Positions 14,251-26,900 of a DNA stretch of 64,000 nt are shown piece after piece. The DNA is from Oxytricha trifallax. Its lineage: Eukaryota; Ciliophora; Spirotrichea; Sporadotrichida; Oxytrichidae. The stretch is taken from contig ARYC01000671.1 in assembly GCA_000711775.1 (NCBI GenBank), forward strand, positions 102,502-166,501, read 5' to 3'. Under the pieces are notes generated by a model. The model ran no database searches, was not told the origin of the DNA, and worked only from the letters and a program-made list of their open reading frames with translations. The position numbers and the translations under genes were made by a program. Numbering within the stretch: position 1 is the first letter of the stretch; each line of letters opens with the position of its first letter.

Positions 14251-14454
14251 TTGTGTGAAGTTCCAATCTTCTTTCCTCACGTTTACTTACACCTCATACT
14301 TAATAAATCAAGTCACTCGAATACTCTCCTTGTAAATTTGTTCAAATCTGAGGGTATTTCAATTACTTACTATGCTTTTTAGCAAAGTAAAGTGAAGCTC
14401 ATCAAGAACATTAAAAGTGATAGAACAAAAATCATCAAGAAGAAGAGGAAGTGA
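14251..14454 (+). CDS. 3'-terminal fragment of a retroelement-like gene
   Basis: A 67-codon ciliate-code frame directly after fold-back element 1, with protein-like text (V-P-I-F-F-P-H-V-Y-L-H-L-I-L-N-K) and a basic C-terminus ending I-I-K-K-K-R-K before TGA. The upstream end is missing. It sits about 95 bp before the tail repeat at 14548, as expected for a 5'-truncated copy of the element family ending at 36.5 and 50.7 kb. The family at 36.4 kb also ends in a lysine/arginine-rich stretch. Confidence 0.4.
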
Positions 14455-14547
14455 ATTCATGGCAATAGTTTCAGAGTGACGCTTGAAGACACCATAAATT
14501 GAAAAGGACTTGTTTCTTATATTTCATTATATAAATATAATCGATAT

Positions 14548-14613
14548 GGGATCACCCAGAGACCTCAATGTGATCACATTATTATTATTATTATAATTAT
14601 TATTACTATTATA
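14548..14613 (+). repeat. Retroelement 3' tail, copy 1
   Basis: GGGATCACCCAGAGACCTCA followed by ATGTGATCACATTATTATTA and further ATT-type repeats. The same block recurs at 36506 and 50713. A conserved end followed by a simple trinucleotide tail is typical of the 3' end of non-LTR retroelements. Confidence 0.7.
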
Positions 14614-16581
14614 TTCTTAAATATTTTTGAAAATAATAATAAGTCTTAATATGTTTTCAAATCATTTGTGGTTTGAAATTAAAACTAAAAAATTTTCCTT
14701 TATAAGTATTATTTATCAATTTCATCTGTAAAATAATTCACTAATTTAATGTGTTAAAATCAATAAAACACTGATTCATCTTTAAATAAACTTTTTAATG
14801 ATGTCCACATTAGTTTTCCTTCCCAATTTTATAATAAACTTGCCTTTTTTTATTTCTGACACAGAAAGACATAGATGGTTGAATTTTTAAATAAATTTTT
14901 CTAAATAACTTATATTTGTAGCATTATATATATACTGACTTATATTATAGAAAATTACAAATATTATTTAAAAATGAATTTTATTAATGATTATAATAAT
15001 CTCGAAGAATATTTATGCTACTGTTGATAATCTAAATTGCTCCATCTATCATACCCAGGATGTAGAGTATTTGAGTGAGTTCTTGTAGCAATCCGAACTA
15101 AGCAATCATGATCACTAAAACACAAAAAACCACTTTGCATCTCACACTTTTTTTTACTACAAACTCACATATTTAATAAAACAGAGGTTGCGGAATTAGA
15201 TTTGGTCAGAGGAATGGTGAAAATTTTTACAAGCTCATTGATACTGAGTATCTAAGTGGAGTGTAAGTGCATAATTACAAGCTATAGGGTTATATTATGG
15301 AAGGAGTTCTAAATTTAAAAAAATGAAAAAAATGAATTAATTTTACTTAGCGGAAAACAAAATTAAAATTTTTCATTTTTATTAAATAAAAGGAGATAAC
15401 AAAAATATGTAGAGCATCTTCCAATACTTGAAAATTATTGTAAAAATGACTGTCAATAAAGATATACAAAGATTTTAAAGAGATAATTTTAAAGTTATTA
15501 ACAGGAAATTGTTAGTGATTAGTCTAATAATAAACGTTGTAAACATTTCTATAATTCTATTTTAGCCTATCTTATAATCTTTAATTAAAATGCATAAAAT
15601 AAATTAAATTAGTTTAGATATCAATCACAACAAATAAAACAGCATGTTTATTACTTATTTTCAAAATATACCCAAAATTGATATTATTTTCTTGCAAGAA
15701 TTATATTTAAATATTTTGACTCATTAATATTAATTCTACTATCTTTATACTCCCAAGACACTACACTTTATTTCATAATATTAAATTAATTATATAAATT
15801 TCTCTTGGATAAATTGAAAATTATAAGATTTATGAATTTTTTATTCTTGGTAATTTTTGTTATTTCTTATTCTGAATAAAATATATTTGAAAAGGTAATA
15901 TTAATTAAAAAATAATATATAAAATAAACATTAAAATTAATATAGGAAATTTAAATTTTAATCCCTTACATTAAAACATTTTTAATAATGAGTTAATGTA
16001 AAATTACTCTTGTAAATTTCTTAAAAAAATTTCTTTTAATTTATAACATTATAAATTATACTATAAATAATAAATTACTTTCTTTTTTTATTAATTTTTA
16101 CAAAAATTCATTTGTATTCCTAAAATGAATTTCCTTAAAAATTTACCAAAATTTAATTTACTGCCTAGCTGATATAATAAATAATAATAAATGGGCTAAA
16201 TTCTATTAATGAGTTAAAGAGCTCTTATCCAAAAGATTTTCAAAGTTGCATAATTAATTATTATTTTTTTTATATTATATATTATCATAAAATTTTGAAA
16301 TACTATAAGATATAATATTCATTGATATGCTTAAATTAATATCAATATTCTTGAAGAAAAAGATTTCATTAAAATTTAAATCATTTAAATATAATTTTTT
16401 TATCATTTATTCGATCAAAAAATAGAAAATTAAATTATAATTTAAACTTTCAGTAATGATACAATCATTTGTATGTTAACAATATTCGAGTAAATATATT
16501 TTTTTTTATTATTATTCATTATTTTTTAAACCAGTTGAAAAAATTTCTTATATATAATTGCATTTATATTATTTTGTATGA
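14614..16581. other. AT-rich DNA, no gene seen
   Basis: A/T-dominated DNA without a supported gene or repeat family. Confidence 0.55.
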
Positions 16582-16636
16582 TTTCACTAATCAAAAATTA
16601 GTGAAATGCATTTCATTAATTTTCGATTAGTGAAAT
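16582..16636. repeat. Nested double palindrome, copy 2
   Basis: Same plan as at 11569: TTTCACTAAT, spacer, ATTAGTGAAATGCATTTCAT, then TAAT, spacer, ATTAGTGAAAT. The TTTCACTAAT/ATTAGTGAAAT blocks and the central ATGCAT are shared with copy 1 while the spacers differ, so the inverted blocks rather than the spacers are the conserved part. Confidence 0.75.
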
Positions 16637-19600
16637 TCAAATATATATTTTTATTTTTCATATAATATGCTTTAATGATGATAATAGCAATAATGACATA
16701 TACATTATTACACAATGTCCATTATTAGGACACTCTCAAACTCAAATTATAAATTTTAAAATTTTAATATTTTTTAAAAAAAAATAACTTAATTAAATTT
16801 ATAACGATTGATAAAAGTTTATAAAGAATTATATTAGTTAAATAAAGATTTTTAAAACTTCTTTCCATAACAAAATGAGATTCTTAGGTACTCATAATAA
16901 TTAATATTTGTGGATGAAATATTATTATATTATAACATTAAGGATTCTTTATAGTCTATTTGACATTAAGAATAATTCTAAATAGATTTATTGCTAATTT
17001 TATATGGATTATGAGGATTCCTCAATTTCAATTTGCTTAATTACCTAATTAATTTTAGCATTACAATGTACAACAAATTAAATTAACAAATTATCTTTAA
17101 TTAGTATATATTATTATGTAACATTAGTTTAACTATAATAAGTATGATATTGCTGATACTGAATCTCCCTAGTAATTTTGATTTCTAGTTCAAAGTACAG
17201 GCACTCCAATTTATTGGCAGTTAGGATTTTTCTGATATATTTTATTTTAAATTATTGGGGCTTGACTTGAAAGTTGTTGTTGTTACTGTTGTAGTTGCCG
17301 CTGTATTGGTAGTTGTTGCATTTAAATTTGCAAAAATTAAAAGTTTTTAAATAATAATCCTAATGTTTTTCTGTAAAAAGTGATGTCTTTATTTTGAATA
17401 ATTCCACATATCGTTGGTCATTTTTGCCATTAAATAAATCAATTTCTAATTAAAAATTATTATTCAAATATAATATTGGAATATTATACTTAAGTAAGGT
17501 CTTTAAATCAAACTTCCCCACCATCATGACAAATATTTCTGACTTTCTAAATACATAAAAAAGTTAATCAGGGGTTTGAAAAATATATGATAAGTTTACT
17601 TGAACTAAAAACATCACAAAATTTTGTAATCATTTTTAGAATCGATAATTACTCTTTAAAAAAATGACCAATATAATCTGAAAAAACAATATGATAAAAA
17701 TCTAATTAAATAATGCAATATACAACAATCATATGAATTATGAATTTTTAATTAAATATCCACTACCTTAATTAAACATTAATAAATTATTTGTCTTTAT
17801 TTTTAAATATAACAAATTACATAATACTGAACATTATTTAGTAATAGTTAAAATACTGTTAATGTATTCAACTTTATCAAAAACTGAGCATGTATTCGCT
17901 CAATTAAAGCTTTCAATACTTAATTCTATTTGAGTTAATGATATGTATAAACCAATATTTTTTTATCATTGAATAATTATTATTGCGAATTTTTATTCTT
18001 TATCTTTCTCACAATTAGTTAGCTGAGAACATTTTCATAAAATTGTTAAAATTATTCATTTTTAATAGTATTATTTTTAAGAAATAAAACTATTAATAAT
18101 TAGACCAAAAAAATACATTCAATGTTAAGTGGAGTTACCAATATAAACGAAGTTTATTTGATGCAGAAAGAACTAACAAATTTAATCCTTTAACAAATAT
18201 AAAACTTGTAAAATTTTTGATATTGTTGATGATTTGGATTCTAGTTGTATTAATACAATATAAATTTTAATTAAAGAATAATTTTTGCTTTAAAAACAGT
18301 ATGAATTATAACTAGGTTAGACCTAGCATTTAAGTTTTAAGTCTTTTCAATGTTTACAAGATCAAATTAGGAGTCATTAAGAAATAGTTATATTATTTAA
18401 CAAAATAGCAACCCCAAAAGTAAAAATAATTAAATTTTTATTATAATTTTATAAAATAAAATAAAAAAAAATAAAAAAAACATTTATGCATTAATGAAAA
18501 TTACTAACTTCAGTTCTAAATTAGTATATTATATATTTTTAAAAACATTAAAAAATCCTTTCATCATGAATAAATCTTAACTTGTAAGGCAATTCTATAT
18601 TCATTAACCTGAGGTCAGAAGTTAAAATAAGGCACTTTAATAATATATTTTTTAAAAGATTTAAAGTTCTTTATAAGTTATAAGCTATTTTTGAGCCATC
18701 AAAAAAGGTATCTAAAATTTAAATTGCTAACGTACCTTAATTATATTTATAAAAACATATATCTAATTCATTAAACAGGTTACTAGGGCATAGTAGGTAT
18801 TGTATAAAATGAAACTAATTGAAATTAATGAAAACTAAATAATTCTTTAATTCTTATCTTGTTTTCAATTAATACTTTATATTTTTATAGTTTAGAGATA
18901 TAATATTACTTTTTGAGATTGATTAATTTAAATAAAATCATTTGGAAGTTTTGTAAATAAATTTGTATTATTAATATATTTTAAAGGTATTTTATAAAAT
19001 CTTAAAAAATTAATAATTTTGGCCTTTTCCTAACAAAAATATAATCAATTAATATTAAATTCTAAAATATTGAATTAAATAATTATTTATTCTAAGAAAC
19101 AGAAATATATTTGTTATGCTTCTGTATTGTTTGAAAATTAAAAAAATTATAAATGTATTTAAAAAACAAGTTTTTGAAAAATAAAAAAAACACTCACTCA
19201 AAAATCAGGGTTACCGGAATTTAGGTAATTAGGAAGTTTTTGCACTTACGATGGCATAAAGGCAGATGTGTATACCAATATCCATGCTGAAAAACCGTTT
19301 TGAGACAAAGTTCCTATATAAAATATGCTTGAACTATTTTACTGGATTTATTTCGGATCTCCAGTTTCTCTCAATGATAAAAATTAACTAACTATTGTAC
19401 TTAAAAATAGAATATACTTATAATAAATTTTGGAAATCGAAGAAAAATTTGTACATTGATATAATTAATCAAATTTTATCAATTAAATATAAATTCTTCA
19501 ACTACTTTCTCTTAAAGCTCAATTGATCAAACAAAATAAAATAATATTTTATGTCCTAATAAATTCTAAATATTTTTTTTCAAACAATATACTATTTCTT

Positions 19601-19719
19601 AACTAATTCTCATATTTAAATTCTTTATTATCTAGATTTGTAATTTTTAACTTTCATCATTTCAATCATATAAAACTTAATATCTTTTAAATTCAACTGC
19701 TATGTATATTTAATTCCAC
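16637..19719. other. AT-rich DNA, no gene seen
   Basis: No supported gene. A short tract near 17275-17320 rich in GTTGTTGTTACTG-type triplets is the only compositional oddity. Confidence 0.55.
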
Positions 19720-19722
19720 ATT

Positions 19723-19857
19723 CAAAACCCCAAAACCCTTTCAGTAGTTTGATTGAGTTTTTGATTGATAAAAGTAGACTATTAGTGCATACTTTATTAG
19801 GGTTTTAATAGGGTTTATGTAGGGGTTTAATGTTTAAATATTAGTATTTTAAGTGAG
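19723..19857 (+). repeat. TBE copy 1 left terminal inverted repeat
   Basis: 135 bp beginning with the telomere-like CAAAACCCCAAAACCC, matching the reverse complement of 23796-23930 with about one mismatch (TGTAGGGG against TGTAAGGG near 19821). Confidence 0.95.
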
Positions 19858-19883
19858 GATAACAAGCGAGTTTTTAAAATATT

Positions 19884-21313
19884 TCACACAAACATAAGCT
19901 TAGAGTCATGTGGCAGTTCTCTGAATTTTATCTTTCTAAGTTGATGTTTGATTGTTTCTATTGTTTGTTAATTCTCTTAGCTTGGCTTGATAATAGTTGA
20001 GTATGCAAGTTCTCTGAGACCTCCATTTATTTTATTTTTATCGAGATATTGTTTGATTCTTTGCTTAGAATCTCTCTCACCCCTGCAGCTAAAGTAATCG
20101 TTTCTTGGCATGTCGCTCTCTATTATTATTAACTGCTAGAGCCCAGATATCCCATTAAGTGTCTCCATCTCTCCAATCCTCTCTCTCTGGGAAATATCCA
20201 GGAGTGCCGTATACATTTCCTTATGCAGAGGCTTGCACTCTTTGAGCTCTGTTGAAGTCAATAATATAAACTCTAAGAGGCTGAAAGTTCATCATGATAT
20301 TCTCTGGCTTTAAGTCTCTATGAACATAACCTAGCTTGTGAAGCTCTTCAATCCCTTCAACTATCTGCTATACTATCTAGCTTAATTTATCTCTGACATC
20401 TATTGTCAGATAAGAATTCTCTGTAAGTCATTTCAAGTAAAGGAAGCCTGAAGGCTACATGATCTTTACCAAGTAAAATAGCATCAAGCTAGATGATATG
20501 CCTACACTCATTTAACTTTGCCTTTTAAAGAGCATAATACTCATTAGCAAATTCCATTTGGAACTTGTCATCAGCAAGGAAGTAATTGAAAGGATATATC
20601 TTATAAGCATATTAGTCATCAGTAATGACTCTCTTCTCTATTTTATCTTCAAGAGTGAGGTAGCTTTATAAGCAAGAATCTAAGTCAATAATTTTTAATA
20701 TAGGAATCTTCATTGCCTCTATTTTAACCATGATTTTATTGATCTCAGAGACTAGAAAGTTCTTGACTGCTTTCTTCATTCTAACTTACTTCTAGACTTC
20801 AACTCTAAGGACTCCACTGGGTTTCTTGATCTTCTCTTTTAGAGGAATCTATTCCCTGTGGTTCATGAATAAAGACAAAACTTTAATTGTGCTTTTCTTT
20901 AAGTGCACTTTGAGGTCTCTAGTATGAGAATATGGCTTCTCACAGAACTCACAGACATACTTCCCATCTTTCTTTTAATGCTTGAGATATAACCTTGGCA
21001 TATCGTTGTGTATATCTCTCAAGTGTCTAATATAAGTTGACTTGTAAGGGAAAACTTTAGTGCATTCTTTGCATTAATAATCAACTTTGGCTGGGATTTA
21101 TTAATGCACTATGGCGGGTTGTTTAACCTCCTCCTCAATTTGCAAAGCTTCTATTATAACCTTTTACTTAACTTATATTTAAATCTCAAAGCTAGACTGA
21201 TCAAAGTTGTCATAAGTAGGCTCCCACTGAGTACAAGCATTCTCTGGTCTCTACTTTTCTTGGTTGCTGGAATGATAACTTTTATTGACATGATCCAAGT
21301 AATGCCGCTCTTC
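19884..21313 (-). pseudogene. TBE 57-kDa zinc-finger/protein-kinase gene, frameshifted
   Basis: Read on the - strand with the ciliate code. An acidic, Gln-rich N-terminal part is followed by a C2H2 zinc finger (C-K-E-C-T-K-V-F, C-x2-C-x12-H-x4-H, plus strand about 21040-21090), a second C-x2-C motif whose last His is missing, and a kinase-like domain with H-R-D-L-K-P-E-N (about 20300-20330), D-F-N in place of D-F-G, G-T-P-G-Y and D-I-W-A-L-A. The span of about 476 codons fits the 57-kDa TBE protein. Two frameshifts are needed, one before the H-R-D loop (near 20400) and one after D-I-W-A-L-A (near 20135), and no ATG is found between the upstream TGA (21314-21316) and the first conserved residues. 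The stop is TGA at 19884-19886. Its role in transposition is not established. Confidence 0.88.
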
Positions 21314-22160
21314 TCAAAACAGTATAAATTCTTAACAATTTTATAGCGATCAATTTATTAGTTTTCTGATATATTTTATTATAATAATGATAAAATCTAC
21401 CAAGATAAACTTTTATAGTAGAGTATAAGACACTCTAGTAGATTCTTTGCTGAGAGGTAAGAAAATTAACTAACCATAAAAGACTGTAAGTTAACTTATT
21501 TTATGAGAATTTTATACATTTTAGTAAATTAAAATACTCCTAATGAAGTTTTGTTTCTCTAGGAGGTCCTCCAAATCAAGTTTGAACTTAATTTGGAGGT
21601 AATGTTATTTAACATTTTTAAATTTAATATGCTCCTAAATAAGTATTAACCTTAAAATTTAACTCCTAATAAAGTTTGAACTTAATTTGGAGGACCTACT
21701 AAAATAATTAAACATTATTAGGAGCAATTTAATGGAGAAAGTTTGATAAAAAATGGAAATCAATCCGTGAAACTTGGAGGAAGTTTTTCAATGCTTCTCC
21801 GTATATCTTTTCAAGGCCGACCTCCAGTAGGTCCTCCCTATTTAGTAGTAAGATTTTAATAAACTTAGAATGGATATCCATAATTTTAAATTTCATTAAC
21901 ATCTCTAGAAAGAGGAAGCAAGATGGAGTCTATAGAATGATGCAATGAAGAGAATTTAATCTCAAGATTTAATAGGAAAATTTCAAAGTAAAGAGGACCT
22001 TTATAGATATTTGGTATAGCAAGGTAAGTTCTTAAAGTAAGATTAATAAATCCATTATAGTTGGATTATCCTTGCCGACTTAGGAGGGAACTAAAATCTC
22101 ATTCTTAAAAGCCTTACTGAGTGAAAAGAGAAAAAAGCTTTTAAGTCTAATGAAATTAGG
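21314..22160. other. TBE copy 1 internal non-coding region
   Basis: AT-rich spacer between the divergently read 57-kDa and 22-kDa genes, so it should hold both promoters. It contains direct repeats of AAGTTTGAACTTAATTTGGA at 21578 and 21672 and several GGAGGTCCTCC-like palindromic pieces near 21561 and 21825. Parts are conserved in TBE copy 2 (around 30050-30570). Confidence 0.6.
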
Positions 22161-22718
22161 ATGATAGAGATACCTAACTACCCTGAAATATCAGTTACTA
22201 ACCTATATTACGATGCTATGAGTGATCCGGAAGTAGCTCTCTACCTTCCATCAAAGCTACAACTCTCTAATAAGTTACCAGATAGAAACTTCTTCTTTGG
22301 TGTTCTTGCAACTCTGAAACCTGAGTACTTAAATGAAGTTATTTAAGAAGCTCACAAGAAACGATACAGCATCTCTCCTGAAGAAAAAGAGAAGCAAGGT
22401 ATTAAAAATTAGTGATACCTGGCTGTAGGAACTTCAAAAGCATCCTTTCATTTCAAGTAAGCTTAGTATTATAACTTTATAGAAAAACCTGGTACTGCTA
22501 TATACTTGATGAAAGAGCGCAGCAAATTAAACAGAGAGAGAAAGTCTCAAGTAAAACATGAATCGAGTAAGAGACTCTTCAAAGATTTATAAAAGCCAGA
22601 AGATATGAACATAGATGCGGGAGCTGGCACTAAGAGAAGAAACATAGGCCCAAGCAAGCTATAAGAGGAAGAAAAGAAAGAGAAGCCAAATCCTTTTACG
22701 GGCAAATTAAATATGTGA
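22161..22718 (+). CDS. TBE 22-kDa protein, one in-frame TGA
   Basis: 186 codons in one frame from ATG 22161 (M-I-E-I-P-N-Y-P-E-I-S-V-T-N-L-Y-Y) to TGA 22716-22718, about 21.5 kDa, matching the 22-kDa TBE gene. The C-terminal third is lysine/glutamate-rich. A TGA at 22413-22415 interrupts the frame after residue 84. The frame continues normally beyond it (Y-L-A-V-G-T-S-K-A-S), so a CGA-to-TGA change or a recent lesion is likely. The homologous gene in TBE copy 2 starts identically. The function of this protein is unknown. Its 3' end overlaps the antisense transposase frame. Confidence 0.88.
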
Positions 22719-23732
22719 ACTTATTCATACGTTTAAATCTAAAACTTATTTAAATACACAAAATATCCCTTCTCTTGCGCATACTTTACCTTAATCATCG
22801 CTGACTCTCTTAGCAGCCCTCTTATAAAATCGACTGTATCTATCTTTAAATCATGCATCAGAAATGTAATTAAATAAATAAGATCACGCGAAGGCAATTT
22901 CTTATAATGACCTTTCAATAACCCCCAATATAATTCAATTCCATTGAACTAAGGGCTGTAAGGAACATCAAATACAGGTGTTATGTTTAACTTTTCATAT
23001 TCTTTTCCTGAGTCTTTAGTTTTATGAACTGACAAGTTATCAACGAATAGAATAATCTCTTAGTCAGCGTACTTATCTCTGAGTTATTGCAAGAACTAAA
23101 TATATTATTCAGTCTTTATAGAACAAGGGTGAATAACATAAGTCTCGAGACCACTATCTTAACTTATTCCACCAAGAATTGCATGAGTTTAAACCTTAAC
23201 CTATTAATCATAAACTTCAATGTTGCTGTACCTCTTATACCAAGACCTTGATATGAAAGTATTAAAAGTGAATACTGCCTCATCAGAGTGTATGAACATT
23301 ATATTATGCTCTTAAGCCCTTTGCATTAAATCAAATATATAATTAAAATTATCCTTATAAAATGGAACATTAAAGTCAATCACTCTCTTAATGCGATTGA
23401 CTGTCTTGTAAGATATTCCATTCTTTTTATATATATTAGCTATAGATTAAGAAAAGATGTGAAGCTCAGGAAATTGGCGATGAAACATCACAGCCCTCTA
23501 GGCTAGAGAGAAATGAGCCCAGTATTTAAGAGTCTTATCATGAATAAAATATTCAATATGATGCTGCTAAAATTTTAAGGGTCTCTTAGGCTTAGAATTA
23601 AGATGATATCTCTTTAAATCCAATGCTAATAGACAGTGAGACCTCACAGTTGCTGGAAATTTATGGAGAAGCCTTGCTATAGACGTATAATTCAGACAGG
23701 CTTGAGTTATTCACTATATCCATCACATCCAT
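22547..23732 (-). CDS. TBE 42-kDa DDE transposase
   Basis: Read on the - strand under the ciliate code. A helix-turn-helix-like N-terminus leads into a DDE catalytic domain of the IS630/Tc1 superfamily: first Asp in F-I-H-S-D-E-A-V-F, second in L-F-V-D-N-L-S-V-H-K, and the Glu in P-Y-S-P-Q-F-N-G-I-E-L-Y-W. The protein makes the strand cuts at the element ends. ATG 23730-23732 (M-D-V-M-D-I-V) is followed by an apparent one-base shift after about seven codons. From there the frame is open to the first TGA at 22547-22549. The conserved part ends near 22735 (F-V-Y-L-N-K-F), so the last 60 or so codons run antisense through the 22-kDa gene and may not be part of the ancestral protein. Length of 330-395 residues brackets the expected 42 kDa. 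Confidence 0.9.
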
Positions 23733-23795
23733 ATCGCAACTTAAACAATAAATCTATATACTCACTGTCATAAAATGACCCCAAACTCGCATATA

Positions 23796-23930
23796 CTCAC
23801 TTAAAATACTAATATTTAAACATTAAACCCTTACATAAACCCTATTAAAACCCTAATAAAGTATGCACTAATAGTCTACTTTTATCAATCAAAAACTCAA
23901 TCAAACTACTGAAAGGGTTTTGGGGTTTTG
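23796..23930 (-). repeat. TBE copy 1 right terminal inverted repeat
   Basis: Mirror of 19723-19857, ending GGGTTTTGGGGTTTTG, followed by the target duplication ATT. Confidence 0.95.
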
Positions 23931-23933
23931 ATT

Positions 23934-26900
23934 CAATGTTCATAAAAGATTTTATTTAACATTTGTGTTTATTTCTTGCCCTAGCAGAGTATCTAAGTAT
24001 CCAACATATCTATCTATCTTTATAGTCTCTATATTTATATTTGATATTATAAGTTTCATAAATTAAGTTAGGGTACTCATTTTAAATTGAAAAGTTTTAT
24101 GTTCAAATATTTGTTTTTGAGAAAAATTTAAATTATTATTTAATCCCTAAGAAAATTACAAAAAGTTTTGCCCAAATTTTTATTATTAAGAACTATTTAA
24201 TTAAATTATTTTCTTATTAATTTATCCAAATTCATTTAAGTCAAATTTAAACAAAGTTTTAACAAAACTATATTTATGTCAACACTAAAATTCTAATTAA
24301 GTATGTCAATTGACGCCAAAGAAAATGACAGACAGAGCAAAAGGAATTGTAAGAGATTAATTTATAACTGTTAGTTGCCGCTTAGTAAGTTTACATAAAT
24401 TGTAATAATTTTGTTTATGTCTTTCATAATTAACTTTAAGTTAATCGCTTAAGCCTTTTTTATCAATCTAACTTAGAAATAGATTAAATAATAAAATCAT
24501 TGGGAATTAGACCTTTTAAACATATTTTATATTTATGTATAGTAACTTAAATAGAACCAATTAAAATTACTATTTATGTAAACATACATAATTATTCAAA
24601 TACAATTTAAAGCTATAATATTATATAAAGTAGTTAATAAACTTTATATTACAATTAATATATAGAATGATAATTAATATAAATCGTAAAGAACTGTTAG
24701 GAAAAATCATCGGATCTAATTTACAATGCACTAAATAAGACCCTAAACATATAAAATGTTGATGGCACTTTTTTCTATTAAATTTTTATGAAAATATTTA
24801 TGTCTTAACAAAAATATAGGCAATAATTTTATTTGCTAATTGAGAACAAGCATGGGATTAATTAAAATGAGTTAAATTCTAAAAACTATCTTTAATAACC
24901 AGTTGAGATTATTTATTTTAACACACACAATTAATCCTAAACATGGTGCAGTAACATATTCAATTATATTGTGGAAGTTGTAGTCATAAATAAGTATCTA
25001 AAGGTCAAAGTTGCTCCTTCAAACATCTATGATAAGACATCTGTTTAGAGTGGACTAACTGTCGTTAAAATTTTATAGTCGATATAAACTGATATGTCAC
25101 AGATAATTCAAATAAATTTAGCATTATTGATTTACCATTTAAGTGGTGACCATCAAGAAAAAGGATATAGGCTCCTTACTCATAATTAATCGACAAAAAA
25201 TTTCAAAGAAGTAAACATAAATATTTTTGTCAAAATAAATTTTATAAAAACTTCTCTCATTTTAATCTATAAAATTCATTATAGAAAATGGTCTAAAGAG
25301 AAAAGTTATGAAATCTGTGAGTTTGAGAAAAAATAAAAAGACAGCTTATTATAGTATAAATAACTAACTATAATTTCAGATTAGGAAATGTAAGAATGAA
25401 TATGTATTTTAAAAAAAACCACTAAAATAAAACTGATTTAATAAGACTTAATTAAACTTAGCATGAAATTCAATGCAAAAATTAAGATTAATAAAACCAT
25501 ATTTTTGCACTATACTTTAATTACTTTTATTAATTTAAAAAATTTCTTCGATTTTGATAAATATTTATATATATTTAATTATAAATACATTCAGGATTTG
25601 CAGTATTTTTCCTGAATCTTAGTAAATAAAGAATTAAAATATCACTTAATTAATTAAATCTTCTCAAAGAAGTTTTATATAAATATTATTAATTTATGGT
25701 AAACACCATCTATTAATTACTTACACTTTTACCTAGAAATTTAAATGAAATAAAATTGTTTTTACTCTTGGTTGCCTTAAATTTTATATTTTAAAACTTT
25801 TAATCAAAGACCTTAATTAACTTTTTAAAACATTGAAAGGATTGAATCATAGTTGAAACACAAGAAAATTTGCTGGTTTGACAATGTCCCAAATTTTCTT
25901 TATTTATATATTTTCTAATTTATTAATCTAACTTATTTCTAATAAATACTATTAAAAATGCTTTAAGTAAGTATATTATATATTTCTATATATTTAAGCA
26001 TTTGTATATTCACGATTTTTAACTATTTTAACTGAATCATTTAAATTAGAATTTTCTATCTATATAGACTCGTAATTTTTCTTAAAGAGTAAAACTTTTG
26101 AAAAATAAAAAATATTATATCTACATCTTAGAAAGTGACACAAAAAAATTTATTTTCTATTTTCATTATAAATACAATTATCATCTTAATTTAATAAAAT
26201 ATTCCACTACTTTCGAAATACTTAATTAGTTATTTAACAAAGTAAATAGAATAGTTATTCTACATAATAAAGCTAATCTCATAAATATTCCCATAAAAAT
26301 TTAATTTTATTGGATAATTTTTTATTACAGGTTACTGATTAATGGGAAAAGAATATTTGCTCATGGATTGCTACGTAACATTATTTAGAAGAGGGTTTCT
26401 TAGAATTTTATTATCCAAATTTACAAAATCATGCTTCGAATCATAGCGTGGCTACCAAATAAAATGAATTAAAAGATGGCAAATTACACCATAAAGTGGT
26501 TAAAAAACTGTTTTCTATTGCTTCATATTTTGAAATTTATTTGGAAAAAAATTTTTAATTTTGAAATTTACCTTGATTTTTAGACCAAATTAAAAAATGA
26601 TTTATATTTCTAAGAAATCAAAAAGATATAAAAGTTTTCTTGAAGTTAACTATGAATGAGAGCGTGGAGTTTAATCGCCTGTAGAATGTATTTACCAAAA
26701 AGACGTAAGCTTCAAGCAAAACCGATAAAGTTTATTCCTCCGTTAAAGATCCGTAACCTTTTTATTAAATATTTGCATTAATCTAAGAACATAATAAATA
26801 TAATCGTCATAATTATTACGAAAATTTTAAACATAGTAATTTAATTTTCTCTAAGTATTATTAACATTATATCATTTATTAACTTATAAAATTTGTGTTT

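Larger units (their letters stand above)
19723..23930. mobile_element. TBE1-like: TBE-type telomere-bearing DNA transposon, copy 1
   Basis: A 4208-bp element bounded by CAAAACCCCAAAACCC on the left and its reverse complement on the right, with a 3-bp target duplication ATT at 19720-19722 and 23931-23933. The terminal inverted repeats are about 135 bp and nearly identical. Inside are three genes whose sizes match the 57-, 22- and 42-kDa proteins described for Oxytricha TBE1: a zinc-finger/kinase gene (- strand), a 22-kDa gene (+) and a DDE transposase (- strand). In the family, these elements are germline-limited, excised during macronuclear development, and their transposases have been implicated in genome rearrangement. 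This copy has small lesions in all three genes, so it is recent but probably not coding-intact. Confidence 0.95.
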
